The notes under the pieces are model-generated. The model was not told where the DNA came from. It ran no database searches and saw nothing but the letters and a program-made list of their open reading frames with translations. Shown here piece after piece: positions 36,066-49,677 of a stretch of 64,000 nt of DNA. Source of the stretch: Schistocerca nitens. Lineage: Eukaryota; Arthropoda; Insecta; Orthoptera; Acrididae. The DNA lies in NCBI RefSeq assembly GCF_023898315.1, contig NC_064621.1, forward strand, positions 15,994,501 through 16,058,500, in the 5' to 3' direction. Within the stretch, counting starts at the first letter, position 1. Each line of letters begins with the position of its first letter. The position numbers and the translations under genes were made by a program.

Positions 36066-37899
36066 CTACCAACCAACATTACCTAGAAATAGATTCAGCA
36101 AAATGAACAGTATACTCCCTACCACATCATCAAATTGCCATACCGAACCAGGTGTGAAGTACCAATACATCACAGCACAATATTGGGTGACGATTGTCGG
36201 TAGTCTACTACAATCATTGAACTGCCATACCGCACCAAGTGTGACAGTAAAGGAGTACCAGGACATCACTGTATATTCAGTAAACCACAGCCACGAACAA
36301 CCATTGGTTAGAATACCACTTCATGAAGACAACGTCGACAAATAAGATCACGCATCGCATGCTATAGTGCTTCTCACATGATTTGTGACACCCATATAAA
36401 TGAATCGACGCCTTACAGTGCTTCAAGGCAGATCGTCAAGCACAGAAACTGACAGAGCAGCACAAAACGAAAAGGCTATTTCGAAAAATAAATAAATAAA
36501 TAAATTCTCTCTGTACTAAAACAAGTGTAGATTTATGAAAATTATATACTCTTGTAATATGATATTTTTCTTTTCTTTCTTTGTAAAAGTATTTATTTTT
36601 ATTATGTATTTAAGGTCCATAATTTATAGATACCTTAAAACCTTTTGTAAAGAAACTTAGTATAGTTATATAATCTCAAACTCATGAAAGCCTATTTATT
36701 TCTTTTATATGTAAAAAAGGATTTATGCAGGATTTTTCTTCTTTAAGCAACATTCAAAAACACTTTTTTGGGCAATAATATTAATACCGAGGATATAATT
36801 AAGAGGAAACGCTTCTTCATTCTTACACAAAAAAACAGTGACACATAAAGAAAAAGATAATGCCTAAATAAATAAAACAAAGTAACATAACAGAGCTTTT
36901 GCAAACATTTACACAAAGCCTAACTGAAGAAAGGAGATAACCACATCAAGACATAATACACTGTACACTTACGAGGTTAGAAAAATTAATATTGTAAAAA
37001 CAATTTTTGGAAATGAAAAAGGGAAACAGAGACACATACTGGCAACGACTAAGAATAATAAGCTTTGTAAAGTCTATATTTGCTTAACAATAAAATATTA
37101 ATTGTAGAATTAAAAAATAGAAACAATAGCTATAAAGAAATCATTAGAAAAAATTGTTGAGAATGGCTGAGAAAAGTTTATTGGAAAATCCAAAAGAACA
37201 ATTTTTGCCTGACTTTGTCAATGTTTTCCTCAGCATTGACAAGCCCCAGACAAGAATTTTGTCAGAAGGATGGAGGTATGTAAGACATCGTGGTCTCCTG
37301 ACCTTCATTGCTTACATATTCGGCCCTCACAATCATATTCCGCTCATTAAGACGCTTCACTCGAACCCAAACTCGATAAGATAAAGTCAATGTTGTACGA
37401 ATTCAGATAAACGATACGCAAATAACAAGTGCGCAATGGGATTGAGATACTCGAGGTGGGCGTACACACACACACATTCAAGGCACGATGGTCACAAGAG
37501 CTTTTAGTTCGGGAGAGGCGGACCGCATGCTGAGAGGCCGGTCCCTTCAGAGGACGATTCAGCCTATCTACGTCGGACGGCGACCGCTCCCGTAGAGCGG
37601 ACAGCGTTTGCTCGAGTAAAAGGGGAGAACGACCCCATGTTCGGCTTAAAAGCAAATTCCGCTACATTGTGTGGGAGTGCCCAGCCTACGCATTGTTTAC
37701 AAACATAGCACGCAGTTTCTGGGGTTTTCACAGGGAGACAGCAAACGCCAAACGCCGATGCTACAGATTTCCGGATTGGTCGCATTAAACGAAACGTCAT
37801 TCTCCCGTTTTAGAAGAGTAATGCTGATTGGCAGACGATTATCCTGCCTGATGCCTTGAGCTGAAGGAGTAATGGAAGAGACCGAAAGATATACCCCAT
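36066..37899. other. unrecognised AT-rich DNA
   Basis: A pair of imperfect repeats near 36131 and 36228 share gccatacc...ccagg/cca...gtgt and accaggacatcac-like words. An aaataaataaataaa run lies near 36487. The minus frame 37347-37655 has no motif. The last 250 bases may belong to the LTR that follows. Confidence 0.4.
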
Positions 37900-38945
37900 C
37901 ATTTCTGGTGTGGAGAGGGGCCTTTCTGTTGTCGCTCTTGGAGTGAGAACACGTAACGAGAGCGTGTGCACTCGTACGCGTACTCAAAGAGCAAGGAACA
38001 TGTCTCTCCTCAGTACTTCACTGGGAGAGCACCTCTGCCGAGAGCGAATCGGAGTTCGACTCTATATTGAGTCCTTACAATTAAGTGTTGTTCACTGTGT
38101 TGGCCGCCACACTTATTGTGCGGTGTGAACGGACAGAGTTATAGTTAAACGCCTGCAAGCGAATTTTTGAGTGGCATCGCGGTGGACTGGTTATCTGAAC
38201 GGTGTACTACGCCAATAGTTAGACTAGGGGCGAATAGGAGTCCTTCACTTCATCAAGGCGTAGGGAGAGTTTGATGGGCAAAGGTCTACCCAGATAGAGC
38301 GAGAGGTATCTTATTTGTCAGCAGCGAGCGACGTAGACAGCAGTCATAGCAACTTACAGTATTGTGCGCTACAGCTCTTGCGAGCCCCATATTTCCTTTA
38401 CAACAATACACTTCACTGCATTTCACACGCGACAGCCTCGAACGTACCTAGCAACATTCTAACGGATAATTATTCAAGCTAAGTAGGCGCGGCTCTCAGC
38501 CATTCTGCCAAGTCAATAACAATCTTAAACTTTGTATAGAAATTTCGTAAGCGAATCCTCAACAGGTAGGTTCACATTCCGAAAAGCACACGGAAATAAC
38601 TTGTTCAGTTCATAACTAAAAATGCCATTGTGATTTCTCAGAATTTTTGCAAAATAAATAACAATGTTCGTTAGTTTCATGTTTTTCTTACACTAACTAG
38701 CACTACTCCAGTACCCAAGTATCCCACTAGTTACGTAAGGAATTTTGTGAATTTTTGTGTCATTTCCTTACAGCGGAAGACTCCAGAAGATATTTATTGC
38801 TGAAAGTTTTTCAGGCATTTCTTTTTAGAACATTAGGAGCGTCTGTCTGACTTCTGTAGCAGTGTGGGGGTGGAAATTGCATCTTGAAGGAGCCACAGGG
38901 TAAAGGGCACATCTCAGATTAGACAGTTGCGCGGAGTGACAGAAT
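37900..38945 (+). repeat. LTR-like repeat of the gypsy-type element, copy 2
   Basis: Bases 38073-38945 match copy 1 (25446-26310) over about 860 bases, with small indels (copy 2 has ggagtccttcac where copy 1 has gagtccttgac). The stretch before 38073 (acgtaacgagagcgtgtgc, tgggagagcacctctgccg) is probably more of the same LTR missing from copy 1, but the left end is not defined. No primer site or gag follows, because Tc1 sequences start at about 38946. Confidence 0.65.
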
Positions 38946-39013
38946 GTGCATCACAGTAGTGATGGAGGAAAATAACACCATGAATTCTGCAGAGCTGTCC
39001 ATCAATCCGTAAT

Positions 39014-40436
39014 ACACTCCTGGAAATTGAAATAAGAACACCGTGAATTCATTGTCCCAGGAAGGGGAAACTTTATTGACACATTCCTGGGGTCAGATAC
39101 ATCACATGATCACACTGACAGAACCACAGGCACATAGACACAGGCAACAGAGCATGCACAATGTCGGCACTAGTACAGTGTATATCCACCTTTCGCAGCA
39201 ATGCAGGCTGCTATTCTCCCATGGAGACGATCGTAGAGATGCTGGATGTAGTCCTGTGGAACGGCTTGCCATGCCATTTCCACCTGGCGCCTCAGTTGGA
39301 CCAGCGTTCGTGCTGGACGTGCAGACCGCGTGAGACGACGCTTCATCCAGTCCCAAACATGCTCAATGGGGGACGGATCCGGAGATCTTGCTGGCCAGGG
39401 TAGTTGACTTACACCTTCTAGAGCACGTTGGGTGGCACGGGATACATGCGGACGTGCATTGTCCTGTTGGAACAGCAAGTTCCCTTGCCAGTCTAGGAAT
39501 GGTAGAACGATGGGTTCGATGACGGTTTGGATGTACCGTGCACTATTCAGTGTCCCCTCGACGATCACCAGTGGTGTACGGCCAGTGTAGGAGATCGCTC
39601 CCCACACCATGATGCCGGGTGTTGGCCCTGTGTGCCTCGGTCGCATGCATTCCTGATTGTGGCGCTCACCTGCACGGCGCCAAACACGCATACGACCATC
39701 ATTGGCACCAAGGCAGAAGCGACTCTCATCGCTGAAGACGACACGTCTCCATTCGTCCCTCCATTCACGCCTGTCGCGACACCACTGGATGCGGGCTGCA
39801 CGATGTTGGGGCGTGAGCGGAAGACGGCCTAACGGTGTGCGGGACCGTAGCCCAGCTTCATGGAGACGGTTGCGAATGGTCCTGGCAGATACCCCAGGAG
39901 CAACAGTGTCCCTAATTTGCTGGGAAGTGGCGGTGCGGTCCCCTACGGCACTGCGTAGGATCCTACGGTCTTGGCGTGCATCCGTGCGTCGCTGCGGTCC
40001 GGTCCCAGGTCGACGGGCACGTGCACCTTCCGCCGACCACTGGCGACAACATCGATGTACTGTGGAGACCTCACGTCCCACGTGTTGAGCAATTCGGCGG
40101 TACGTCCACCCGGCCTCCCGCATGCCCACTATACGCCCTCGCTCAAAGTCCGTCAACTGCACATACGGTTCACGTCCACGCTGTCGCGGCATGCTACCAG
40201 TGTTAAAGACTGCGATGGAGCTCCGTATGCCACGGCAAACTGGCTGACACTGACGGCGGCGGTGCACAAATGCTGCGCAGCTAGCGCCATTCGACGGCCA
40301 ACATCGCGGTTCCTGGTGTGTCCGCTGTGCCGTGCGTGTGATCATTGCTTGTACAGCCCTCTCGCAGTGTCCGGAGCAAGTATGGTGGGTCTGACACACC
40401 GGTGTCAATGTGTTCTTTTTTCCATTTCCAGGAGTG
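39014..40436 (-). mobile_element. Tc1-like transposon, copy A, complete
   Basis: It has terminal inverted repeats cactcctggaaattgaaata (39014) and catttccaggagtg (ending 40436), with TA target duplications at 39012-39013 and 40437-40438. Length is 1423 bp. One uninterrupted transposase lies inside. Copies B (43981) and C (58854) are close relatives. Confidence 0.95.
39170..40192 (-). CDS. Tc1-like DDE transposase, copy A, intact ORF
   Basis: This is a cut-and-paste transposase of 340 residues. I take the ATG at 40192-40190 (MPRQRGREPYVQLTDFERG) because the 446-codon extension upstream crosses the terminal repeat into the host element. The same ATG occurs in all three copies. Residues 10-55 form the first helix-turn-helix (RIVGMREAGWTYRRIAQHVG) and about 90-130 the second (TIRNRLHEAGLRSRTPLGR). 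Catalytic motifs are VVFSDESRF, LFQQDNARPHV and ARSPDPSPIEHVW. All three acidic residues are present, but the usual L after SPD is P here. The D-to-E spacing is 32 residues rather than the usual 34. It would act in the nucleus on its own inverted repeats. It differs from copy C at about eight residues. Confidence 0.9.
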   Translation of the reverse strand: MPRQRGREPYVQLTDFERGRIVGMREAGWTYRRIAQHVGREVSTVHRCCRQWSAEGARARRPGTGPQRRTDARQDRRILRSAVGDRTATSQQIRDTVAPGVSARTIRNRLHEAGLRSRTPLGRLPLTPQHRAARIQWCRDRREWRDEWRRVVFSDESRFCLGANDGRMRVWRRAGERHNQECMRPRHTGPTPGIMVWGAISYTGRTPLVIVEGTLNSARYIQTVIEPIVLPFLDWQGNLLFQQDNARPHVSRATQRALEGVSQLPWPARSPDPSPIEHVWDWMKRRLTRSARPARTLVQLRRQVEMAWQAVPQDYIQHLYDRLHGRIAACIAAKGGYTLY

Positions 40437-41300
40437 TAGTAGTAGGGTTGGTGATCTTTTCTGAACAGCGCATTGCAAGGCATGTCAGGTATTCTCTCAA
40501 TAATGTTCATATCTGGAGAGTTTGGTGGTCAGCGGAAGTGTTTAAATTCAGAAGAGTGTTCCTGGAGTCACACTGTAGCCATTATGGATGTGTGGGGTGT
40601 CGCATTGTCCTGCTGGGATTGCCCAAGTCCGTCGGAAAGCACTGTGGACATGAATGGATGCTGGTGATAAGGTTGGATACTTACGTACGTTCACGTGTCA
40701 GAGTCGTCGAGCAGTCCCATATCGCTCCAAATGCACACGCCCCACACCATTACAGAGCCTCCACCAGCCTGAACAGTCCCCTGCTGACATGTAGGGTACA
40801 TGTATTCATGAGGTTGTCTCTGTACACGTCCATCCGCTCGATACAATTTGAAGCGAGACTCGCCCGACCAGACAACGTGTTTCCAGTCGTCAACAGTCCG
40901 ATGTTGGTGTTGACAGGCGCAAGGCGAGGCGTAAAGCTTTGTATCGTGCAGTCATAAAGGGTACACGTGTGGACCTTCGGCTCCGAAAGCCCATATCGAT
41001 GATGTTTAATTGAATGGTTCGCATATTCAGACTTGTTGATGGACCAGCACTGAAATCTTCAGCAATTTGCGGAAGGGTTTTCTTCTCTCACGTTGAACGA
41101 TTCTCTTCAGTCCTCCTTGGTCCCGTTCTTGGACGATCTTTTTCCGGCCGCAGAGATAGCGGAGATTTGGTGTTTTCCCGGAGTCTTGCTATTCACGGTA
41201 CACTCGTGAAATGGTCGTCCGGGGAAATGCCCACTTCATCGCTACCTCAAGAATGCTGTGTCACATCGCTCGTGCGCCGAGTATATCATTACATTCAAAC

Positions 41301-42279
41301 ACACTTAAATCTTGATAAGCTACCATTGTAGCAGCGGTAACCGATCTAACAACTGCGCCAGACACGTGTTGTCTTACATATGCTGTGCAGACCGCAGCGG
41401 CGTATTTTGCCTATTCACATATTTCTGTATTTGAATACGCATGCCTATACCAGTTCCTTGGCGCTTCAGTGCATTTTAATAATTTTTTTTTGTGAGAAAT
41501 GTAGTTACTCTTATTTTTAATTAGTCTTCTTGCGAGGATAGCTCAGTCACATAATTATAAATAGTGTTTCCAAACCTAGTGGCGACAACATTTGAAATTT
41601 CGCTATCTTTATATCTTTTTGAATTTAGCCTTCAACCAGCAGTAATGTTGTTTTGCCTCATATCTCATAACGACGTAGTTTGTGCTGTGTTAAGGAAAAC
41701 GATTCCATACGGAAAACTATTAGATAATAAGCTTTTTTACAAACCAGACGCGTGTCCGCTAGAAATTTATGGTTGGCCACCTAGTTAGCTAAATTGTTTT
41801 GTAAGCAAGTTACGCTTATTTCTTTAGTCACAAAAGGAAAAGAGTTACAAAATAATTGGTTTATTTAAATGAATGCGTTGCCAAAAAGAAAACAGCAATT
41901 CTCAACTAGCCAACCTTTGGACTTATGGACCTGCGCTGCGCAGTCTGGCAAAAAGATTATTGTTTTCAACTATTGTGGAGATGAATGTTACCGCACTTAC
42001 GACGTTCACTAGATATACCGGGTGTTGTGGTGTAATAAGAAATGACTGCCATGGTTGTCAATTATTAATGCAATATTTTCCTTTGTTTAACATATTTGAA
42101 CCATAATGGACCGTGTATTTGTATTTGTTCGCAGGTCCTGTCTGATTGAGGATCAACACCTTGCGTGACATCATTATCATCCAGACCATCACGCTGACGA
42201 TTGAACAGAGAGTGTTTCATGTGGAGCATGTGTTTCGCAATGGAGACAAATTTGCCTCAGCAGTAGAAGCTGCAATTTC
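41301..42279. other. unrecognised DNA
   Basis: Short frames only; no repeat or domain recognised. Confidence 0.4.
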
Positions 42280-42476
42280 AAAAAAAATGGTTCAAATGGC
42301 TCTAAGCACTATGGGACTTAACGTCTGAGGTCGTCCCCTAGACTTAGAACTACTTAAACCTAACTAACCTAAGGACATCACACACGTCCATGCCGGAGGC
42401 AGGATTGGAACCTGCGACCGTAGCGGCAGCGCGGTTCCGGACTGAAGCACCTAGAACCGCTCGCCCACAGTGGCCT
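42280..42476 (-). mobile_element. tRNA-headed SINE, type-2 head, reverse orientation
   Basis: Read on the minus strand: a head with ggttccaatcctgcctcc (mutated B box), the shared body, and an end in gagccatttgaaccat followed by an A-run complement. Flanking words gctgcaattt and ctgcatttg may be a worn target duplication. Confidence 0.88.

Positions 42477-45397
<2,921 letters not shown>

Positions 45398-45427
<30 letters not shown>
45398..45427. repeat. (TA)n microsatellite between Tc1 and RTE 3' end
   Basis: About 30 bases of TA separate the Tc1 right end from the 3' end of the minus-strand RTE (tgttgttgtggtcttcag). Confidence 0.95.
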
Positions 45428-45436
<9 letters not shown>

Positions 45437-48400
45437 GGTCTTCAGTCCTGAGACTGGTTTGATGCAGCTCTCCATGCTACTCTATCCTGTGCAAGCTTCT
45501 TCATCTCCCAGTATCTACTGCAACCTACATCCTTTTGAATCTGCTTAGTGTATTGATCTCTTGGTCTCCCTCTACGATTTTTACCCTCCACGCTGCCCTC
45601 CAATGCTAAATTTGTGTTCCCTTGATGCCTCAAAACATGTCCAACCAACCGATCCCTTCTTCTAGTCAAGTTGTGCCACAAACTTCTCTTCTCCCCAATC
45701 CTATTCAATACCTCCTCATTAGTTACGTGATCTACCCACCTTATCTTCAGCATTCTTCTGTAGCACCACATTTCGAAAGCTTCTATTCTCTTCTTGTCCA
45801 AACTGGTTATCGTCCATGTTTCACTTCCATACATGGCTACACTCCATACAAATACTTTCAGAAACGACTTCCTGATACTTAAATCTATACTCGATGTTAA
45901 CAAATTTCTCTTCTTCAGAAACGATTTCCTAGCCATTGCCAGTCTACATTTTATATCCTCTCTACTTCGACCATCATCAGTTATTTTACTCCCTAAATAG
46001 CAAAACTCCTTTACTACTTTAAGTGTCTCATTTCCTAATCTAATCCCCCCAGCATCACCCGATTTAATTTGACTACAATCCATTATCCTCGTTTTGCTTT
46101 TGTTGATGTTCATCTTATATCCTCCTTTCAAGACACTGTCCATTCCGTTCAACTGCTCTTCCAAGTCCTTTGCTGTCTCTGACAGAATTACAATGTCATC
46201 GGCGAACCTCAAAGTTTTTACTTCTTCTCCATGAATTTTAATACCTACTCCGAATTTTTCTTTTGTTTCCTTTACTGCTTGCTCAATATACAGGTTGAAT
46301 AACATCGGGGAGAGGCTACAACCCTGTCTCACTCCTTTCCCAACCACTGCTTCCCTTTCATGCCCCTCGACTCTTATAACTGCCATCTGGTTTCTGTACA
46401 AATTGTAAATAGCCTTTCGCTCCCTGTATTTTACCCCTGCCACCTTCAGAATTTGAAAGAGAGTATTCCAGTTAACGTTGTCAAAAGCTTTCTCTAAGTC
46501 TACAAATGCTAGAAATGTAGGTTTGCCTTTTCTTAATCTTTCTTCTAAGATAAGTCGTAAGGTTAGTATTGCCTCACGTGTTCCAACATTTCTACGGAAT
46601 CCAAACTGATCTTCCCCAAGGTCCGCTTCTACCAGTTTTTCCATTCGTCTGTAAAGAATTCGCGTTAGTATTTTGCAGCTGTGACTTATTAAACTGATAG
46701 TTCGGTAATTTTCACATCTGTCAACACCTGCTTTCTTTGGTATTGGAATTATTATATTCTTCTTGAAGTCTGTGGGTATTTCGCCTGTCTCATACATCTT
46801 GCTCACCAGATGGTAGAGTTTTGTCATGACTGGCTCTCCCAAGGCCATCAGTAGTTCTAATGGAATGTTGTCTACTCCTGGGGCCTTGTTTCGACTCAGG
46901 TCTTTCAGTGCTCTGTCAAACTCTTCACGCAGTATCTTATCTCCCATTTCATCTTCATCTACATCCTCTTCCATTTCCACAATATTGTCCTCAAGTACAT
47001 CGCCCTCTATATACTCCTTCCACCTTTCTGCCTTCCCTTCTTTGCTTAGAACTGGGTTGCCATCTGAGCTCTTTATATTCATACAAGTGGTTTTCTTCTC
47101 TCCAAAGGTCTCTTTAATTTTCCTATAGGCAGTATCTATCTTACCCCTCGTGAGACAAGCCTCTACATCCTTACATTTGTCCTCTAGCCATCCCTGCTTA
47201 GCCATTTTGCACTTTCTGTCGATCTCATTTTTGAGACGTTTGTATTCCCTTTTGCCTGCTTCATTTACTGCATTTTTATATTTTCTCCTTTCATCAATTA
47301 AATTCAATATTTCTTCTGTTACCCAAGGATTTCTATTAGCCCTCGTCTTTTTACCTACTTGATCCTCTGCTGCCTTCACTACTTCATCCCTCAGAGCTAC
47401 CCATTCTTCTTCTACTGTATTTCTTTCCCCCATTCCTGTCAATTGTTCCCTTATGCTCTCCCTGAAACTCTCTACAACCTCTGGTTGTTTCAGTTTATCC
47501 AGGTCCCATCTCCTTAAATTCCCACCTTTTTGCAGTTTCTTCAGTTTCAATCTGCAGTTCATAACCAATAGATTGTGGTCAGAATCCACATCTGCCCCTG
47601 GAAATGTCTTACAATTTAAAACCTGGTTCCTAAATCTCTGTCTTACCATTATATAATCTATCTGATACCTATTAGTATCTCCAGGATTCTTCCAGGTATA
47701 CAACCTTCTTTTATGATTCTTGAACCAAGTGTTAGCTATGATTAAGTTTTGCTCTGTGCAAAATTCTACAAGGCGGCTTCCTCTTTCATTTCTTCCCCCC
47801 AATCCATATTCACCTACTATGTTTCCTTCTCTCCCTTTTCCTACTGACGAATTCCAGTCACCCATGACTATTAAATTTTCGTCTCCTTTCACTACCTGAA
47901 TAATTTCTTTTATCTCGTCATACATTTCATCTATTTCTTCATCATCTGCAGAGCTAGTTGGCATATAAACTTGTACTACTGTAGTAGGCATGGGCTTTGT
48001 GTCTATCTTGGCCACAATAATGCGTTCACTATGCTGTTTGTAGTAGCTAACCCGCACTCCTATTTTTTTATTCATTATTAAACCTACTCCTGCATTACCC
48101 CTATTTGATTTTGTATTTATAACCCTGTAATCAACTGACCAAAAGTCTTGTTCCTCCTGCCACCGAACTTCACTATCTCCCACTATATCTAACTTTAACC
48201 TATCCATTTCCCTTTTTAAATTTTCTAACCTACCTGCCCGATTAAGGGATCTGACATTCCACGCTCCGATCCGTAGAATGCCAGTTTTCTTTCTCCTGAT
48301 AACGACGTCCTCTTGAGTAGTCCCCGCCCGGAGATCCGAATGGGGGACTATTTTACCTCCGGAATGTTTTACCCAAGAGGACGCCATCATCATTTAATCA

Positions 48401-48705
48401 TACAGTAAAGTTGCATGTCCTCGGGAAAAATTACGGCTGTAGTTTCCCCTTGCTTTCAGCCGTTCGCAGTACCAGCACAGCAAGGCCGTTTTGGTTAATG
48501 TTACAAGGCCAGATCAGTCAATCATCCAGTCTGTTGCCCCTGCAACTACTGAAAAGGCTGCTGCCCCTCTTCAGGAACCACATGTTTGTCTGGCCTCTCA
48601 ACAGATACCCCTCCGTTGTGGTTGCACCTACGGTACGGCCATCTGTATCGCTGAGGCACGCAAGCCTCCCCACCAACGGCAAGGTCCATGGTTCATGGGG
48701 GAAGA
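45427..48705 (-). mobile_element. full-length RTE-type LINE with intact ORF
   Basis: On the minus strand it runs from a 5' untranslated region of about 310 bases (starting cccccatgaaccatgg) through one ORF of 983 codons to a 3' end ctgaagaccacaacaaca and a TA run. The 5' part is complete enough to include a leader, unlike the other RTE copies here. Confidence 0.93.
45442..48393 (-). CDS. RTE LINE endonuclease-reverse transcriptase, intact
   Basis: A single 983-residue protein that would nick chromosomal DNA and reverse-transcribe its own RNA at the nick. The start is one of three consecutive ATGs at 48393. The AP-type endonuclease is at residues about 40-280, with GAWNVRSLN (N46), SEVRWQ (E75), IVMGDWNSSVG (about 175-184), YQIDYIMV (about 243-250) and VDSDHNLL (about 269-276). 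The reverse transcriptase is at about 490-800: KAPGVDNIPLE, FLAFVDLEKAFDNV (D632), VRQGCSLSPMLFNLYIEQ (688-705) and LRFADDIVIL (FADD 730-733). The C-terminal region has SETWTITSLDKKR and EMWCYRRMLKIRWVDHV, then a basic GKNRRGRPRDQY. Length and layout fit a complete RTE-clade protein and all catalytic residues are present, so the copy may be active. Plus-strand frames over it are shadows. Confidence 0.95.
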   Translation of the reverse strand: MMMASSWVKHSGGKIVPHSDLRAGTTQEDVVIRRKKTGILRIGAWNVRSLNRAGRLENLKREMDRLKLDIVGDSEVRWQEEQDFWSVDYRVINTKSNRGNAGVGLIMNKKIGVRVSYYKQHSERIIVAKIDTKPMPTTVVQVYMPTSSADDEEIDEMYDEIKEIIQVVKGDENLIVMGDWNSSVGKGREGNIVGEYGLGGRNERGSRLVEFCTEQNLIIANTWFKNHKRRLYTWKNPGDTNRYQIDYIMVRQRFRNQVLNCKTFPGADVDSDHNLLVMNCRLKLKKLQKGGNLRRWDLDKLKQPEVVESFRESIREQLTGMGERNTVEEEWVALRDEVVKAAEDQVGKKTRANRNPWVTEEILNLIDERRKYKNAVNEAGKREYKRLKNEIDRKCKMAKQGWLEDKCKDVEACLTRGKIDTAYRKIKETFGEKKTTCMNIKSSDGNPVLSKEGKAERWKEYIEGDVLEDNIVEMEEDVDEDEMGDKILREEFDRALKDLSRNKAPGVDNIPLELLMALGEPVMTKLYHLVSKMYETGEIPTDFKKNIIIPIPKKAGVDRCENYRTISLISHSCKILTRILYRRMEKLVEADLGEDQFGFRRNVGTREAILTLRLILEERLRKGKPTFLAFVDLEKAFDNVNWNTLFQILKVAGVKYRERKAIYNLYRNQMAVIRVEGHEREAVVGKGVRQGCSLSPMLFNLYIEQAVKETKEKFGVGIKIHGEEVKTLRFADDIVILSETAKDLEEQLNGMDSVLKGGYKMNINKSKTRIMDCSQIKSGDAGGIRLGNETLKVVKEFCYLGSKITDDGRSREDIKCRLAMARKSFLKKRNLLTSSIDLSIRKSFLKVFVWSVAMYGSETWTITSLDKKRIEAFEMWCYRRMLKIRWVDHVTNEEVLNRIGEKRSLWHNLTRRRDRLVGHVLRHQGNTNLALEGSVEGKNRRGRPRDQYTKQIQKDVGCSRYWEMKKLAQDRVAWRAASNQSQD

Positions 48706-48725
48706 TATATATATATATATATATA
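48706..48725. repeat. (TA)n microsatellite
   Basis: About 20 bases of TA between the RTE 5' end and the SINE. Confidence 0.9.
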
Positions 48726-48940
48726 AAATGGTTCAAATGGCTCTGAGCACTATGGGACTCAACTGCTGTGGTCATAAGTCCCCTAGAACTTAGAACTACT
48801 TAAACCTAACTAACCTAAGGACAGCACACAACACCCAGCCATCACGAGGCAGAGAAAATTCCTGACCCCGCCGGGAATCGAACCCGGGAACCCGGGCGTG
48901 GCAAGCGAGAACGCTACCGCACGACCACGAGATGCGGGCT
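48726..48940 (-). mobile_element. tRNA-headed SINE, type-1 head, reverse orientation, inside TA repeats
   Basis: Minus strand: head gcccgcatctcgtggtcgtg and cgggttcgattcccgg, shared body, end gagccatttgaacc. The head matches the copy at 1161-1370. TA runs on both sides hide any target duplication. Confidence 0.93.
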
Positions 48941-48966
48941 ATATATATATATATTATATATATATA
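48941..48966. repeat. (TA)n microsatellite
   Basis: A TA run with one tt interruption, adjoining the 3' end of the next RTE copy. Confidence 0.9.
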
Positions 48967-49618
48967 TTGTTGTGGTCTTCAGTCCTGAGACTGGTTTGAT
49001 GCAGCTCTCCATGCTACTCTATCCTGTGGAAGCTTCTTCATCTCCCAGTACCTACTGCAACCTACATCCTTCTGAATCTGCTTAGTGTATTCATCTCTTG
49101 GTCTCCCCCTACGATTTTTACCCAACACGCTGCCCTCCAATACTAAATTGGTGATCCCTTGATGCCTCAGAACATGTCCTACCAACCGATCCCTTCTTCT
49201 GGTCAAGTTGTGCCACAAACTCCTCTTCTCCCCAATCCTATTCAGTACCTCCTCATTAGTTATGTGATCTACCCATCTAATCTTCAGCATTCTTCTGTAG
49301 CACCCCATTTCGAAAGCTTCTATTCTGTTCTTGTCCAAACTATTTACCGTCCATGTTTCACTTCCATACATGGCTACACTCCATACAAATACTTTCAGAA
49401 ATGACTTCCTGACACTTAAATCTATACTCGATGTTAACAAATTTCTCTTCTTCAGAAACGCTTTCCTTGCCATTGCCAGTCTACATTTTATATCCTCTCT
49501 ACTTCGACCATCATCAGTTATTTTGCTCTCCAAATAGCAAAACTCCTTTACTACTTTAAGTGTCTCATTTTCTAATCTAATACCCTCAACATCACCCGAC
49601 TTAATTCGACTACATTCC

Positions 49619-49620
<2 letters not shown>
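48967..49620 (-). pseudogene. 5'-truncated RTE LINE, second copy
   Basis: The frame 49620-48979 (213 codons) is uninterrupted and nearly identical to the last 213 residues of the intact RTE (for example KITDDGRSREDIKCRLAMAR, EMGCYRRMLKIRW). It begins exactly at a TA repeat, so the apparent ATG is an internal methionine context. No endonuclease or polymerase motifs remain. Confidence 0.93.

Positions 49621-49675
<55 letters not shown>
49621..49675. repeat. (TA)n microsatellite, about 55 bases
   Basis: A pure TA run bounding the truncated 5' side of the RTE fragment. Confidence 0.97.

Positions 49676-49677
<2 letters not shown>

Larger units (their letters stand above)
38946..41300 (-). pseudogene. 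old Tc1-like transposase, split by a younger Tc1
   Basis: Right to left, the minus strand reads WSGESRFKLYRADGRVQ near 40855 (first catalytic motif, normally WSDESRF; the aspartate codon is now glycine). Then come QAGGGSVMVWGVCIWSDMG, QQDNATPHIH near 40600 and SPDMNIIERI near 40500. The younger element occupies 39014-40436. The old C-terminal codons resume at 39011-38946 (nucleotides tggacagctctgcagaattcatgg). Stops and shifts are frequent. The N-terminal part up to about 41300 is poorly preserved. Confidence 0.75.

Noticed and set aside
36000..37150. CRISPR array or satellite
   Set aside because: Only one pair of imperfect repeats is present. There is no regular array of repeats and spacers, and the genome is eukaryotic.
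39170..40510. 446-codon version of the copy A transposase, and the 441-codon version of copy C from 58795
   Set aside because: The extra N-terminal codons cross the terminal inverted repeat into unrelated older Tc1 sequence. The common ATG (MPRQRG) is shared by all three copies.
39971..40957. 328-codon plus-strand frame
   Set aside because: It lies antisense to the Tc1 copy A transposase and the old Tc1 relic. The same shadow frames recur over copies B and C.
45442..48393. host gene encoding a craniofacial-development-type or endonuclease-like protein
   Set aside because: Such annotations usually arise from RTE LINEs. The fused endonuclease and reverse transcriptase with FADD and the repeated copies show it is a retrotransposon.
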